Positions 1 to 8,767 of a stretch of 23,164 nucleotides of DNA are shown here, piece by piece (positions within the stretch are counted from its first letter, which is position 1; every line of letters starts with the position of its first letter). Location: the NCBI GenBank assembly GCA_902803685.1, contig CADCQR010000065.1:1-23164 (forward strand), read 5' to 3'. This DNA is from an uncultured Erysipelotrichaceae bacterium (GTDB lineage Bacteria; Bacillota_I; Bacilli_A; RF39; UBA660). A program made the position numbers and the translations under genes. The notes beneath the pieces are model-generated. The model did not search any database and was not told the DNA's origin. It saw nothing but the letters and a program-made list of their open reading frames with translations.

Positions 1-77
1 AAGTTCATAATTTGGTAGATACATTAGAAGATCTTGATGATGTTCAAGACGTATATTATAATTTGAAAGAGGACTAA
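1..77 (+). CDS. yebC: YebC/PmpR family transcriptional regulator or translation factor, C-terminal end (partial)
   Basis: Only the last 24 codons are present, read in the frame that begins at base 3 and ends with TAA at 75-77. The visible tail, including LVDTLEDLDDVQDVYYN, matches the characteristic C-terminus of YebC/PmpR proteins (LEDLDDVQxVYxN). Family members bind DNA and have also been linked to translation of difficult peptide motifs. The rest of the gene lies upstream of the window. A short hairpin with a T-run follows the stop at once, so the gene ends its transcript here. The identification rests on this one conserved segment, which is distinctive. Confidence 0.85.
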   Translation, partial: VHNLVDTLEDLDDVQDVYYNLKED

Positions 78-79
78 AG

Positions 80-103
80 ACTATTTTTTTAATAGTTTTT
101 TTT
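80..103 (+). terminator. Intrinsic terminator after yebC
   Basis: Stem ACTATT (80-85) pairs with AATAGT (91-96) around a five-T loop and is followed by seven T (97-103). It lies three bases after the yebC stop. Confidence 0.7.
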
Positions 104-147
104 GTATTGAGAAAAAATATATTTATTTTTCTATTAGTGTTGGTGTA

Positions 148-189
148 AAATAGGATTGATGATATAGAACATAACCTATTTTTTATTTT
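148..189 (+). terminator. Terminator-like hairpin in the 5' region of the 205-741 gene
   Basis: AAATAGG (148-154) can pair with CCTATTT (175-181) across a loop of about 20 bases, followed by the T-rich run TTTTATTTT. The run ends directly at the ribosome binding site GGAAGGAA of the next gene. It could stop leftover yebC transcripts or act as an attenuator. The long loop makes it a weak candidate, and I see no convincing promoter that would decide between the two. Confidence 0.35.
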
Positions 190-204
190 GGAAGGAATGA
201 TTTT

Positions 205-741
205 ATGAAATTTGATGATATGAATAATGAAATAAAAACATATTTAAATGAATCAAAATTTATATCTAATAAGTGTAGAAATAGAATTATAAAAATGTTG
301 GGAGAAGAATTTAAGTGTAGTTTTGATAGAGAAGATTATGTAGATTTTGCTAATGTTGATGTTACTATTCTAGAAGCTAAAAAAATCCTTTTACGTGATA
401 AAGAGTATAGCATAGAAAATTTAACTGACGATGATATTCTTGATAGCTTTTCTCATTTTAAAGAGAAAGCGGATGGTTATTTATCAACAATGAAGTTTGA
501 TTTTGATAGTAAAAATCAATTTAATAACATAGTAAATTTACTTATTATAACTTTCCTAGTGGTAATTGCTGTTATTTTATTATTTGTAACTATAAATGAT
601 TTAAGAAAAGGAAATTATTTTTTTAGCATTTGGATTGCTATCTTTGTTTTGCCTACATTGATACCAAAATTAAAAGAAAATATATTGGGGAGATTGGATC
701 AAGCAAAGCGCTATATAAAAAAATTATTTCGAAAAAAGTAA
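205..741 (+). CDS. Hypothetical protein with two C-terminal transmembrane helices
   Basis: 178-residue protein of no family I recognise. The first ~110 residues are hydrophilic, rich in Asp, Glu and Lys, and predicted soluble. Two hydrophobic segments follow: about residues 112-130 (IVNLLIITFLVVIAVILLF) and about 138-153 (YFFSIWIAIFVLPTLI). The end is strongly basic (KRYIKKLFRKK), which by the positive-inside rule puts both termini in the cytoplasm. The start ATG is preceded by GGAAGGAA about eight bases upstream. It stands alone between the yebC terminator and the promoter of the next gene. It may be a small membrane anchor or sensor, but nothing in the sequence shows a substrate or enzyme motif. 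The reading frame is confident; the function is unknown. Confidence 0.75.
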   Translation: MKFDDMNNEIKTYLNESKFISNKCRNRIIKMLGEEFKCSFDREDYVDFANVDVTILEAKKILLRDKEYSIENLTDDDILDSFSHFKEKADGYLSTMKFDFDSKNQFNNIVNLLIITFLVVIAVILLFVTINDLRKGNYFFSIWIAIFVLPTLIPKLKENILGRLDQAKRYIKKLFRKK

Positions 742-781
742 GAGGAAATTTCAAGATGATAATATTGGTCGATTAATTTAG

Positions 782-810
782 TTGAAAATTTATCTTATTT
801 TTAATATAAT
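782..810 (+). promoter_or_regulatory. Sigma-A type promoter for the DUF1292-like gene
   Basis: TTGAAA (782-787) and TATAAT (805-810) are separated by 17 bases. Predicted transcription start is near 817, about 25 bases before the GTG start codon. Confidence 0.75.
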
Positions 811-841
811 TGTATAAGAAGGTAAGATGGGAGGTAGCAAA

Positions 842-1117
842 GTGGTAAAAATAGAAAACATGGATGATACAAAATTAGAGGCAGTAGATGAGTATGGGGT
901 TAAGAAAGAATATATGGTTTTATTTACATATGATGATGAGGCTAGTGATTCTACGTGGATAGGATATACTGATGATGTATCTAAACCTGATATTCAAGTA
1001 TATGTAAGTAAAATTAATCCACTAGTTGATGATGAGTTACAAGATTTAACTCCTGAAGAACAGAAACTTGCTGATCATCTAATTAAAGAGATTTTAAGAA
1101 ATTTTAAGAATAAGTAA
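842..1117 (+). CDS. DUF1292-like small acidic protein
   Basis: 91-residue acidic protein. The segment around residues 14-40 (EYGVKKEYMVLFTYDDE...WIGYTDD) followed by VYVSKINP resembles the DUF1292 (YrzB-type) family of Firmicutes, short beta-rich proteins of unknown role typically encoded near yrrK/ruvX-type genes; this is resemblance, not proof. The open frame extends to an ATG at 827, but the strong GGGAGGT at 829-835 would then lie inside the gene. A GTG at 842 sits seven bases after that site, and the promoter start near 817 would leave only ten bases before the ATG, so I chose GTG 842. It is monocistronic: own promoter upstream, strong terminator immediately after. Confidence 0.7.
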   Translation: MVKIENMDDTKLEAVDEYGVKKEYMVLFTYDDEASDSTWIGYTDDVSKPDIQVYVSKINPLVDDELQDLTPEEQKLADHLIKEILRNFKNK

Positions 1118-1143
1118 AAACAATCATTGGCGATTGTTTTTTT
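1117..1143 (+). terminator. Intrinsic terminator
   Basis: AAAACAATC (1117-1125) pairs perfectly with GATTGTTTT (1132-1140) around a six-base loop. A run of T follows to 1143. It overlaps the last base of the preceding stop codon. Confidence 0.85.
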
Positions 1144-1144
1144 G

Positions 1145-1173
1145 TTTACTTTTTAGGTGTTTTATATTAAAAT
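1145..1173 (+). promoter_or_regulatory. Probable promoter for the 1207-2256 gene
   Basis: TTTACT (1145-1150) and TAAAAT (1168-1173) with a 17-base spacer. The -10 matches five of six and the -35 four of six consensus positions. It begins two bases after the upstream terminator's T-run. Confidence 0.55.
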
Positions 1174-1206
1174 ACTTATTGTTTTTGAAACGGGAGGGGA
1201 ATAATT

Positions 1207-2256
1207 ATGGTTACAGCTAAGGCTAAAAATAAAGTTTTTTTATATAGGATGGAAGAAACAGTTGTTAAGGAGAGATTAGCAAGATTGAAAACAATAGTAG
1301 ATATTTTAGATTCCGATATGTGTGAATATGAAAAGGCATATGAAATTGCTAAAATCTATGATAGCCCAGAAAAGTTTAGAATGGCTTATTCTATAATTAA
1401 CAAATATGGACAAGAAGATCCTAGATTTGATGGCTATATTTCTAGATTTAGTGAAATATATTCTAAACTCATGCATTACCAAGAAAATGGTGTATTAGAT
1501 AGCGTTAAGTATGTTATAAAGTACGAGGATTATTTTAATAGTTTTAAATATGCTAAATTTGTTGTTACACATTATTTAGAAGGAAATTTTAAAGAAGATA
1601 TTAATCTTTTATATGATGATTTAGGAATTGATGAACAAACTTTTAAGTATTGTTTGAAAGTTGTGGCTGAGTTGGAACCAAGTCTTTTTGAAAAATATGA
1701 ATCTTTTAGAAAAGAAAATAGATATGCAAAATATTATAGATGTGTTGCGAATCTTAAAGATATAGCTAATGGAATACGAACAGGTAAACTTTCTGATGGT
1801 ACGGTATTTGATGTAGTGGAATTTTGGAGGTTGCTTCCTTTTAAATATAGTAATGGACGAAAAAAAGATTTTAATATATACAGAGAAATTAATCCGAATG
1901 TTGAGTTTGTAGCTGGAAATTTTCCGAGACAAGTTGAAGTATTCACAAGGGCTGTTATGCCGGAAGATAGCCAGCTTATTATGGATTATATGCGTGATAA
2001 CGCTATTACTGGGTATGAAGATGTGACAGAAAGACAATTAAGACACCTATATTCTAGGGCAGTTATTACTACCAGTCATGGAGTTTTTGACGAAAATGAT
2101 GTAAATAATATTTTATTATATATGAAAGTCAGAAAATTACCATTTATATTTGAAGAATTTAATGCCGTTAAAAATAAATATATGAAGGGTGAAATTGATA
2201 TGTCTGAGTATTCAGATTTTGATGAATTGCCTAAGGTTATAAAAATAAAAATATAG
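1207..2256 (+). CDS. Hypothetical protein, 349 residues, predicted soluble and helical
   Basis: I do not recognise the family. No signal peptide or membrane segment is evident. The composition is rich in Tyr, Phe, Lys and Asp with long predicted helices. The N-terminal third (ERLARLKTIVDILDS, then EKAYEIAKIYDSPEKFRMAY) looks like a helix-turn-helix or helical-repeat region, with the segment around residues 45-70 reminiscent of short DNA-binding or adaptor repeats; this is only an impression. The last quarter carries a conserved-looking stretch around VTERQLRHLYSRAV. The ATG follows GGGAGGGG with nine bases spacing. The gene has its own promoter and a terminator, so it is a single-gene unit just upstream of ruvA. 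Coding is secure by length and strong ribosome binding site; function is unknown. Confidence 0.8.
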   Translation: MVTAKAKNKVFLYRMEETVVKERLARLKTIVDILDSDMCEYEKAYEIAKIYDSPEKFRMAYSIINKYGQEDPRFDGYISRFSEIYSKLMHYQENGVLDSVKYVIKYEDYFNSFKYAKFVVTHYLEGNFKEDINLLYDDLGIDEQTFKYCLKVVAELEPSLFEKYESFRKENRYAKYYRCVANLKDIANGIRTGKLSDGTVFDVVEFWRLLPFKYSNGRKKDFNIYREINPNVEFVAGNFPRQVEVFTRAVMPEDSQLIMDYMRDNAITGYEDVTERQLRHLYSRAVITTSHGVFDENDVNNILLYMKVRKLPFIFEEFNAVKNKYMKGEIDMSEYSDFDELPKVIKIKI

Positions 2257-2282
2257 AAAGATTGTTCGATAATCTTTTTTTT
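2257..2282 (+). terminator. Intrinsic terminator
   Basis: AAAGATT (2257-2263) pairs with AATCTTT (2271-2277) around a seven-base loop. T-run to 2282. It separates the unknown gene from ruvA. Confidence 0.75.
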
Positions 2283-2297
2283 GTTTATATTTTATTA

Positions 2298-2303
2298 TAT
2301 AAT
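2298..2303 (+). promoter_or_regulatory. Probable -10 element for ruvAB
   Basis: Consensus TATAAT 21 bases before the ruvA start. No convincing -35: the expected position falls in the T-run of the preceding terminator. Predicted transcription start is near 2310, right at the ruvA ribosome binding site. Confidence 0.45.
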
Positions 2304-2323
2304 GTTATTGGAGTGAGTATTAT

Positions 2324-2887
2324 ATGTATGATTATATTAAAGGTAAAGTAACTGCTATAAAGTCAAATTCTATAGTGTTGGAGTGTTGCGATATTGGATA
2401 TTTGATATATGTTTCTAATCCATATGCATTTGAAGTGGGTCAAAATTATAAAGTATATATATATCAGCAGATTCAAGAGGATGGTCACTTATTGTATGGG
2501 TTTAAATTACAAGAAGAAAAGGATTTGTTTTTGAAGTTAATTAGTGTTAAGGGATTAGGTTGCAAGATGGCATTACCATTTTTATCAACTGGATCTACTC
2601 AGGGAATTATGGATGCTATTGAAAGAGAAAATGTTTTGTATTTAAAAAAATTTCCTAAGATTGGAGATAAACTAGCAAAGCAAATCATATTAGATCTTAA
2701 AGGTAAATTGGAGTTTATTGGTGTTGGTATAAGTGATAATCAAATTGAAGTTGAAAATGATTTGAAAGAGGTATTAATTGGTCTTGGATATAAAGAAAAA
2801 GAAATTGTACCAGTATTAGCTAAAGTTGATACTTCATTAAAGCTAGAAGAGCAAGTAAAAGATGCGTTAAAATTACTACTTAGATAA
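2324..2887 (+). CDS. ruvA: Holliday junction branch migration protein RuvA
   Basis: RuvA binds four-way DNA junctions as a tetramer and loads the RuvB motor during recombinational repair. The 187-residue length is slightly short but normal for Firmicutes. The N-terminal OB-fold domain (1-65) starts with the typical MYDYIKGKV and the IGYLIYV strand. Two helix-hairpin-helix motifs follow, around LISVKGLGCKMA (72-83) and FPKIGDKLAKQIILDLKGKL (110-129). A flexible acidic linker leads to the RuvB-binding domain III (145-187, LKEVLIGLGYKEKEI). The start ATG has GGAGTGAG six bases upstream. ruvB begins 12 bases after the stop, so the two genes are co-transcribed. No ruvC is seen in the window, as expected for Firmicutes, which use RecU. 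Confidence 0.96.
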   Translation: MYDYIKGKVTAIKSNSIVLECCDIGYLIYVSNPYAFEVGQNYKVYIYQQIQEDGHLLYGFKLQEEKDLFLKLISVKGLGCKMALPFLSTGSTQGIMDAIERENVLYLKKFPKIGDKLAKQIILDLKGKLEFIGVGISDNQIEVENDLKEVLIGLGYKEKEIVPVLAKVDTSLKLEEQVKDALKLLLR

Positions 2888-2899
2888 AGGGGATATTAA

Positions 2900-3901
2900 A
2901 TGAAAGATGAGAGTGTTGTAAAAAATTATTCTTTATTTGATGATAAGGAGATAGATAATACAATTAGACCAGAATCTATTGAAGAGTATATAGGTCAAAG
3001 TGATGTAAAAGAAAATATTAAAGTGTTTGTCAAAGCGGCTAAAATGCGTAATGAGGCTCTCGATCACGTACTTTTATATGGACCACCAGGATTGGGAAAG
3101 ACTACTTTGGCATTCATTATAGCGCATGAGATGGGAACAAATATAAAAACTGCTAGTGGACCTAGTATTGAGAAAAGTGGTGATCTTGCAGCGATTTTAT
3201 CATCTCTAGAGCCAGGCGATGTTTTATTTATTGATGAGATTCATAGGATGCCACGATATATAGAAGAAATATTGTATCCAGCTATGGAGGATTTTTCACT
3301 GGACATTATAGTGGGTAATGAAAACAATAGTAGAAATATTCGTATCGATTTACCTCCGTTTACTTTAGTAGGCGCTACTACTCGTGCTGGTGATTTGTCT
3401 AGCCCTTTAAGAGATAGATTTGGTATTGTATCAAAATTACAGTATTATACAGTACCTGAATTAGAAGAAATTGTTAAAAGAACAGCTCGGGTTCTTAATG
3501 TGAAAATAGATGATGATGCAGCTTTTGAGCTTGCTAAAAGGAGTCGAGGCACGCCACGTATTGCTAATCGACTTTTTAAGAGAGTACGAGATTTTGCTTT
3601 AGTAAAAAATGATGGTATTGTTAATCTTGAAATAACGATGGATGCCTTAGAAAAACTAAAAGTTGATAATCTTGGTTTAGATAATACGGATCATGAATAT
3701 TTGCTAGCTATTATTAATAAGTTTAATGGTGGGCCTGTTGGAATAGAGGCTATTGCTTCATCGATAGGGGAAGAAGTTACGACATTAGAGGATGTTTGCG
3801 AGCCATTTCTTTTACAAATGGGTTTAATAAAAAGAACGAGTAGAGGAAGAGTTACGACAGATAAAGCTTACGATTTACTTGGCATTATGAGAAAAAAGTA
3901 G
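2900..3901 (+). CDS. ruvB: Holliday junction branch migration DNA helicase RuvB
   Basis: AAA+ hexameric motor that drives branch migration with RuvA. Visible motifs: Walker [10 protein letters not shown] (61-69), Walker B with DEIH (112-115), sensor 1 GATTRAG (158-164), arginine-finger segment RDRFG (171-175), sensor 2 region RGTPRIANR (206-214), and the C-terminal winged helix beginning near 275 ([15 protein letters not shown]). The 333-residue length is standard. An AGGGGA-type site lies before the ATG and only 12 bases separate it from ruvA, so it shares the ruvA transcript. Its last codons contain the -35 element of the queA promoter. All catalytic residues appear intact. Confidence 0.97.
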   Translation: MKDESVVKNYSLFDDKEIDNTIRPESIEEYIGQSDVKENIKVFVKAAKMRNEALDHVLLYGPPGLGKTTLAFIIAHEMGTNIKTASGPSIEKSGDLAAILSSLEPGDVLFIDEIHRMPRYIEEILYPAMEDFSLDIIVGNENNSRNIRIDLPPFTLVGATTRAGDLSSPLRDRFGIVSKLQYYTVPELEEIVKRTARVLNVKIDDDAAFELAKRSRGTPRIANRLFKRVRDFALVKNDGIVNLEITMDALEKLKVDNLGLDNTDHEYLLAIINKFNGGPVGIEAIASSIGEEVTTLEDVCEPFLLQMGLIKRTSRGRVTTDKAYDLLGIMRKK

Positions 3902-3907
3902 TATAAT
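3879..3907 (+). promoter_or_regulatory. Internal promoter for queA-tgt inside the 3' end of ruvB
   Basis: TTGGCA (3879-3884) and TATAAT (3902-3907) with an exact 17-base spacer; the -35 lies in ruvB coding sequence and the -10 begins one base after the ruvB stop. Predicted transcription start is near 3914. Confidence 0.75.
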
Positions 3908-3915
3908 GACGTGGT

Positions 3916-3943
3916 ACACTGAACTTATCAGTGTTTTACTTTT
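3916..3943 (+). terminator. Hairpin between ruvB and queA (terminator for ruvAB, or 5' stem of the queA mRNA)
   Basis: ACACTGA (3916-3922) pairs perfectly with TCAGTGT (3928-3934) around ACTTA, followed by TTTACTTTT. It would end ruvAB transcripts, and also sits at the very 5' end of the transcript predicted from the 3879-3907 promoter. Confidence 0.6.
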
Positions 3944-3958
3944 GAATTGAGGTGTTTT

Positions 3959-4984
3959 ATGACTACGGATGACTTTGATTATCAATTACCAGAGGAGTTA
4001 ATTGCACAAACTCCTTTAAAGGTAAGAGATTCTTCTAGGCTAATGGTATTGGATAAGATAAATGGAAATGTTGAACATAAAAGTTTTCGGAATATTATAG
4101 ATTATCTAGAAAGTGGTGATACATTGGTCCTAAATGATACTAAAGTATTACCAGCAAGACTTATAGGTGAAAAGGTTTCTACCGGAGCAGTTATAGAAAT
4201 TTTGTTGTTGAAAAGCATTTGTGAAGATAATTGGGAGTGCTTAGTTAAACCAGCAAGACGAATAAAAGTTGGAACAGTGGTTTCCTTTGGAAATGGTAAA
4301 TTAAAGGCAGAATGTATTGCTGAAAAAGATGGAGGTATTCGCCATTTTAGATTACTTTATTCTGGTATATTAATGGAAGTACTAGATGAGTTGGGAACTA
4401 TGCCATTACCACCATATATTCACGAAAAATTAGAAGATCAAACAAGATATCAGACGGTTTATGCTAAAGAAGTTGGTAGTGCAGCAGCACCAACAGCGGG
4501 ACTTCATTTTACTAAGGAATTGCTAGAAGAAGTAAAAAATAAAGGTGTTAATATAACATACATCACTTTGCATGTTGGTCTAGGTACATTTAGACCTGTT
4601 TCTGTTAGTAATATAGAGAAACATGAAATGCATAGTGAGTATTATTCCATGAAAAAAGATACGGCTGATTTACTTAATAAAACTAAAAAGAACGGTCATA
4701 GAATAATTGCTGTTGGTACTACTACAACCAGGACCCTCGAAACTATTATGAGTAAAAATGATAGCTTTGTAGAATGCTCTGGTTGGACTAATATCTTTAT
4801 ATATCCAGGATATAAATTTAAGGGAATTGATTGTTTGATTACTAATTTTCATTTGCCAAAATCTACTTTGGTTATGTTAGTTAGTGCTTTAGCAGGTAGA
4901 GAAAATATTTTAAATGCATATAAGGAAGCTGTTACTAATAAATATAGATTTTTCTCTTTTGGTGATGCTATGTTTATAAAATAA
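3959..4984 (+). CDS. queA: S-adenosylmethionine:tRNA ribosyltransferase-isomerase QueA
   Basis: QueA transfers and rearranges the ribosyl part of SAM onto 7-aminomethyl-7-deazaguanine at tRNA position 34, giving epoxyqueuosine, the penultimate step of queuosine synthesis. The N-terminus [20 protein letters not shown] is the family hallmark; further conserved segments are [65 protein letters not shown]-like HVGLGTF and [10 protein letters not shown]. Length is 341 residues, as expected. The open frame begins at a TTG (3947), but GAGGTG just before ATG 3959 and the family N-terminus fix the ATG. tgt starts 18 bases after the stop, completing the usual queA-tgt pair. No preQ1 riboswitch precedes it. 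Confidence 0.96.
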   Translation: MTTDDFDYQLPEELIAQTPLKVRDSSRLMVLDKINGNVEHKSFRNIIDYLESGDTLVLNDTKVLPARLIGEKVSTGAVIEILLLKSICEDNWECLVKPARRIKVGTVVSFGNGKLKAECIAEKDGGIRHFRLLYSGILMEVLDELGTMPLPPYIHEKLEDQTRYQTVYAKEVGSAAAPTAGLHFTKELLEEVKNKGVNITYITLHVGLGTFRPVSVSNIEKHEMHSEYYSMKKDTADLLNKTKKNGHRIIAVGTTTTRTLETIMSKNDSFVECSGWTNIFIYPGYKFKGIDCLITNFHLPKSTLVMLVSALAGRENILNAYKEAVTNKYRFFSFGDAMFIK

Positions 4985-6143
<1,159 letters not shown>

Positions 6144-6153
6144 GTAAAATTAT

Positions 6154-6411
6154 TTACATATAAAATACTGGACTATTTGTTTTAGTTGTTATCTTTTGCT
6201 CTTGGGGGCTAATTTTGTCATTTGAATTTATAGCATTAGCTATTTTAAAAATACTTCGCATGTTGGATACAACTGGTTTTACTTGGTAAACAATTGGAAT
6301 GGCTTGATTGATTACGCCTAAAGTCTTTTGTGTACCGTCTAGTATATTGCTCCATCCAATATTTTTTAAGACGGTAAATAAGCTCGGTCTAACATAAGCA
6401 CCTGGATACAT
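6154..6411 (-). CDS. VrrA/YqfQ-like small protein
   Basis: 85-residue protein. The central segment from GWSNILDGTQKTLGVINQ through AIPIVYQVKPVVSNMRSIFK strongly resembles the conserved core of Firmicutes VrrA/YqfQ proteins (TQKTLNVINQAIPxxYQVKP). The role of that family is not established; in spore formers YqfQ has been linked to spores, but this version lacks the long Gln-rich variable part and nothing here indicates sporulation. The frame opens at a GTG (6420), but that GTG is part of the ribosome binding site GAGGTG; ATG 6411 lies six bases downstream and is the better start. It is divergent from pilC and convergent with tgt, so it is a single-gene unit. Confidence 0.75.
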   Translation of the reverse strand: MYPGAYVRPSLFTVLKNIGWSNILDGTQKTLGVINQAIPIVYQVKPVVSNMRSIFKIANAINSNDKISPQEQKITTKTNSPVFYM

Positions 6412-6431
6412 AAAAAACACCTCTTTATATT

Positions 6432-6460
6432 ATTCTATGTAAACGCTTTTAAAAAGTTAA
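6432..6460 (-). promoter_or_regulatory. Probable promoter of the VrrA-like gene
   Basis: On the minus strand TTAACT (6460-6455) and TAGAAT (6437-6432) are 17 bases apart. -10 matches five of six, -35 four of six positions. Confidence 0.45.
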
Positions 6461-6482
6461 TTTATTTATTTTAAAATCATTT

Positions 6483-6510
6483 TTGGTATGTTACAATTAG
6501 ATAGGATAAT
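6483..6510 (+). promoter_or_regulatory. Probable promoter of pilC
   Basis: TTGGTA (6483-6488) with GATAAT (6505-6510), spacer 16. An alternative extended -10, TGTTACAAT, occupies 6489-6497. Downstream AGATAG and CTATCT near 6497-6520 could pair in the 5' leader. Confidence 0.4.
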
Positions 6511-6575
6511 AGTGCTATCTTAGGCTATCCAAAAAGTTGTAAGAGATTATGGATGTATCAATAGGAGTTGATGAT

Positions 6576-7940
6576 ATGGGTGAAGTAAATAATGGTGCAG
6601 TTTCTAATAATCAGGTATATGCTGGTGGACAGGTTAATCAACAACCGGTTTCTAATGCTGCTGTAATGGATCCTAATAATATGGCTCCAGCTGTAACCAA
6701 TGTTGGTTTGCCGCAAGAAAAGGCAAGGATTCCTTTGACTGGTTTCAAATATGTTTATATAAATGGTGTTGGAAAAAAGGAAACTGGTACAATTGAAGCT
6801 GAATCGCTGGTAGATGCAGAAAGTTTTGTTAAGCAATTAGGATATGAGATATTAGAAGTTAAACCTAGACCAAAGGGTGATATAGATATCAAGATTGGTG
6901 TTGGTATTAAAGCCGGTGATTTGTCTTTTGCCTTAACTCAGTTATCTACGTATATTAGAGCTGGTATACCACTAGTAGATTCGATGAAAATTCTTGCTAA
7001 GCAGAGTAATAAAAAAGAATTAAAAAAAGATTTTACACAAATTGTTTATGAGTTATTAAAAGGAGAAAGTTTTTCAAGTGCTTTAAGTGCCCAAGGAAAC
7101 GTTTTCCCAAAGTTATTAATAAACATGGTTAAGACTGCTGAAATGACGGGTGATTTGGCATCTATTCTGGATGATATGGCAGAGTATTATACTTCCATGG
7201 ATAATACTAAAAAGCAGATGAAGAGTGCTATGACATATCCGATTGTTGTTTTGTCTTTAGCTCTTTGTGTTTTGATATTTATGCTAACGTATTTAGTTCC
7301 ACAATTTTCTAGTATGTTTGCAGAAAACGGTGCTTCTTTGCCGCCACTAACTCAAGCGATATTAAGTATTTCTAATTTTATTAAGACCAATTATTTGTTT
7401 TTAATACTTGGGGTAGGTGTATTTGTTGGTGCTTTTATATATTCATTTAAGAAAATAAAATCGTTTAGAGTTTTTGTACAGACTGTGGCTATGCATGTCC
7501 CTGTATTTGGTAATATTATTATTTATAATGAAATAGCTAATTTTACAAAAACTTTTGCTTCGTTACTTAATCATGGTGTATTTATTACAGATTCGATGGA
7601 GATTTTATCTAAAATTACTACTAATGAAATATATATTAGGATTATTAATAAGACTTTAGTTAATCTAGGTAAAGGAGATACTATATCTAGTGCTTTTAGA
7701 GGTGAGTGGGCAATTCCTGTTGTTGCATATGAAATGATTGTAACTGGAGAGTCTACTGGACAGTTAGGGGCTATGATGGAAAAAGTTGCTACCCACTTTC
7801 AGATGTTGCATAAGAGTATTATTGACCAGATGAAGAGTTTAATTGAACCAATCCTTATTGTATTTTTGGCTGGAGTAGTTGGTGTTATATTGATATCAAT
7901 AGTACAGCCAATGTTTGCAATTTATTCTGCAGTTCAATAG
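6576..7940 (+). CDS. pilC: Type II secretion / type IV pilus inner-membrane platform protein (PilC/GspF family)
   Basis: Polytopic platform protein that couples the assembly ATPase to pilin polymerisation. Order of parts: an Asn/Gln/Val-rich disordered N-terminus (about 1-50), the small N-terminal domain FKYVYINGVGKKETGTIEAES (57-77), the first T2SSF domain (about 115-240, with AGDLSFALTQLSTYIRAGIPL and ending in a TM helix near 222-242), a second TM pair near 275-300, and the second T2SSF domain (about 318-448) ending in a TM helix. Signature glycines are present in TGDLA and TGESTGQLG. The longest frame starts at ATG 6549, which has no ribosome binding site; AGGAG lies eight bases before ATG 6576, chosen here (454 residues). 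The prepilin peptidase follows nine bases after the stop. The ATPase and pilins are not in the window. Confidence 0.9.
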   Translation: MGEVNNGAVSNNQVYAGGQVNQQPVSNAAVMDPNNMAPAVTNVGLPQEKARIPLTGFKYVYINGVGKKETGTIEAESLVDAESFVKQLGYEILEVKPRPKGDIDIKIGVGIKAGDLSFALTQLSTYIRAGIPLVDSMKILAKQSNKKELKKDFTQIVYELLKGESFSSALSAQGNVFPKLLINMVKTAEMTGDLASILDDMAEYYTSMDNTKKQMKSAMTYPIVVLSLALCVLIFMLTYLVPQFSSMFAENGASLPPLTQAILSISNFIKTNYLFLILGVGVFVGAFIYSFKKIKSFRVFVQTVAMHVPVFGNIIIYNEIANFTKTFASLLNHGVFITDSMEILSKITTNEIYIRIINKTLVNLGKGDTISSAFRGEWAIPVVAYEMIVTGESTGQLGAMMEKVATHFQMLHKSIIDQMKSLIEPILIVFLAGVVGVILISIVQPMFAIYSAVQ

Positions 7941-7949
7941 GTGATTATG

Positions 7950-8711
7950 ATGAGCTTATTATTAATGTTTATATTCTTTGGAGTGGGAATAATATTTGGT
8001 GATTTGTTTAATAAAATAGGTAGACGTCTTCCTAATAATGAAAGCATTTTTAGTAATGAAATTTGCCCAAATTGTGGTTACTACTACCCTTGGTATGAAA
8101 GAATACCTCTCTTATCATATTTTGCATGTAGTGGTAGATGTTCAATGTGTAATGTTAGACTTAATACATTAGAAATATCAAATGAATTATTTACAGGGCT
8201 ACTTTTTACTTTAAGTTATGTAGCTTTTGGTATGTCAATTGAAACATTTGTCGCTATTGGTATAACAGCCTTATTGATGATTGTAATTGTTAGTGATTTT
8301 ACTTATTATATAATTTCTGATGAGGTTTTATTAATAATCAATATTTATTTACTTCTTCTTTTCTTATTTAAGGAAGGAATTGTTGGTATGCTGACACATA
8401 CAGCTAGTGGTCTATTCTTATTTGGTATTATGTATTTAGTAATGATTATTGGTAATGTTTTTCTAAAAAAAGAGAGCTTAGGCGGTGGAGACGTTAAGAT
8501 GATGTTTACTTTTGGTCTAATTCTCGGCCCTGTTATGGGCTTGTTCTCCATATTCTTAAGTAGTATTATCGCATTACCTGTTTCACTTTTAGTTATGAAA
8601 ACAAAAGGAGAAAGCATAATTCCTTTTGGACCATTTTTAGTAATTTCATTATTATTTATATTTTTTGTGAGAATAGATTTTTCTATTTTATTTAATTTGT
8701 TTTTAAATTGA
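7950..8711 (+). CDS. pilD: Prepilin peptidase (type IV leader peptidase, A24 aspartic protease)
   Basis: Integral membrane protease that cleaves, and usually N-methylates, type IV prepilins and pseudopilins. The cytoplasmic N-terminal zinc module is complete: Cys39/Cys42 (CPNC) and Cys64/Cys67 (CSMC), with the typical YPWYERIPLLSY between. Catalytic aspartates are Asp116 (VSDFTYYIISDE) and Asp181 in the GGGD motif (GGGDVKM). About seven to eight hydrophobic helices cover the rest. 253 residues, normal for the family. The frame opens at GTG 7941, but AGGTG (7939-7943) sits six bases before ATG 7950. It is co-transcribed with pilC. Symbol is by function; comC would be the competence-type name. 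Confidence 0.92.
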   Translation: MSLLLMFIFFGVGIIFGDLFNKIGRRLPNNESIFSNEICPNCGYYYPWYERIPLLSYFACSGRCSMCNVRLNTLEISNELFTGLLFTLSYVAFGMSIETFVAIGITALLMIVIVSDFTYYIISDEVLLIINIYLLLLFLFKEGIVGMLTHTASGLFLFGIMYLVMIIGNVFLKKESLGGGDVKMMFTFGLILGPVMGLFSIFLSSIIALPVSLLVMKTKGESIIPFGPFLVISLLFIFFVRIDFSILFNLFLN

Positions 8712-8734
8712 GAAAGTTTATCTTTCTTTTTTTT
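8711..8734 (+). terminator. Intrinsic terminator after the prepilin peptidase
   Basis: AGAAAG (8711-8716) pairs with CTTTCT (8722-8727) around TTTAT, with T to 8734. It starts on the last base of the stop codon. Confidence 0.75.
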
Positions 8735-8767
8735 AACCTATGAGTTAGTATATAGGAGGTGATTTTG

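Noticed and set aside
3902..3958. preQ1 or other riboswitch before queA
   Set aside because: Only one short perfect hairpin is present; the leader is too short (about 45 bases) and lacks the A-rich tail and pseudoknot pattern of a preQ1 element.
6497..6548. Structured leader (possible riboswitch) before pilC
   Set aside because: AGATAG/CTATCT and GGATA/TATCC pairings are short and mutually exclusive, with no match to a c-di-GMP or other known aptamer.
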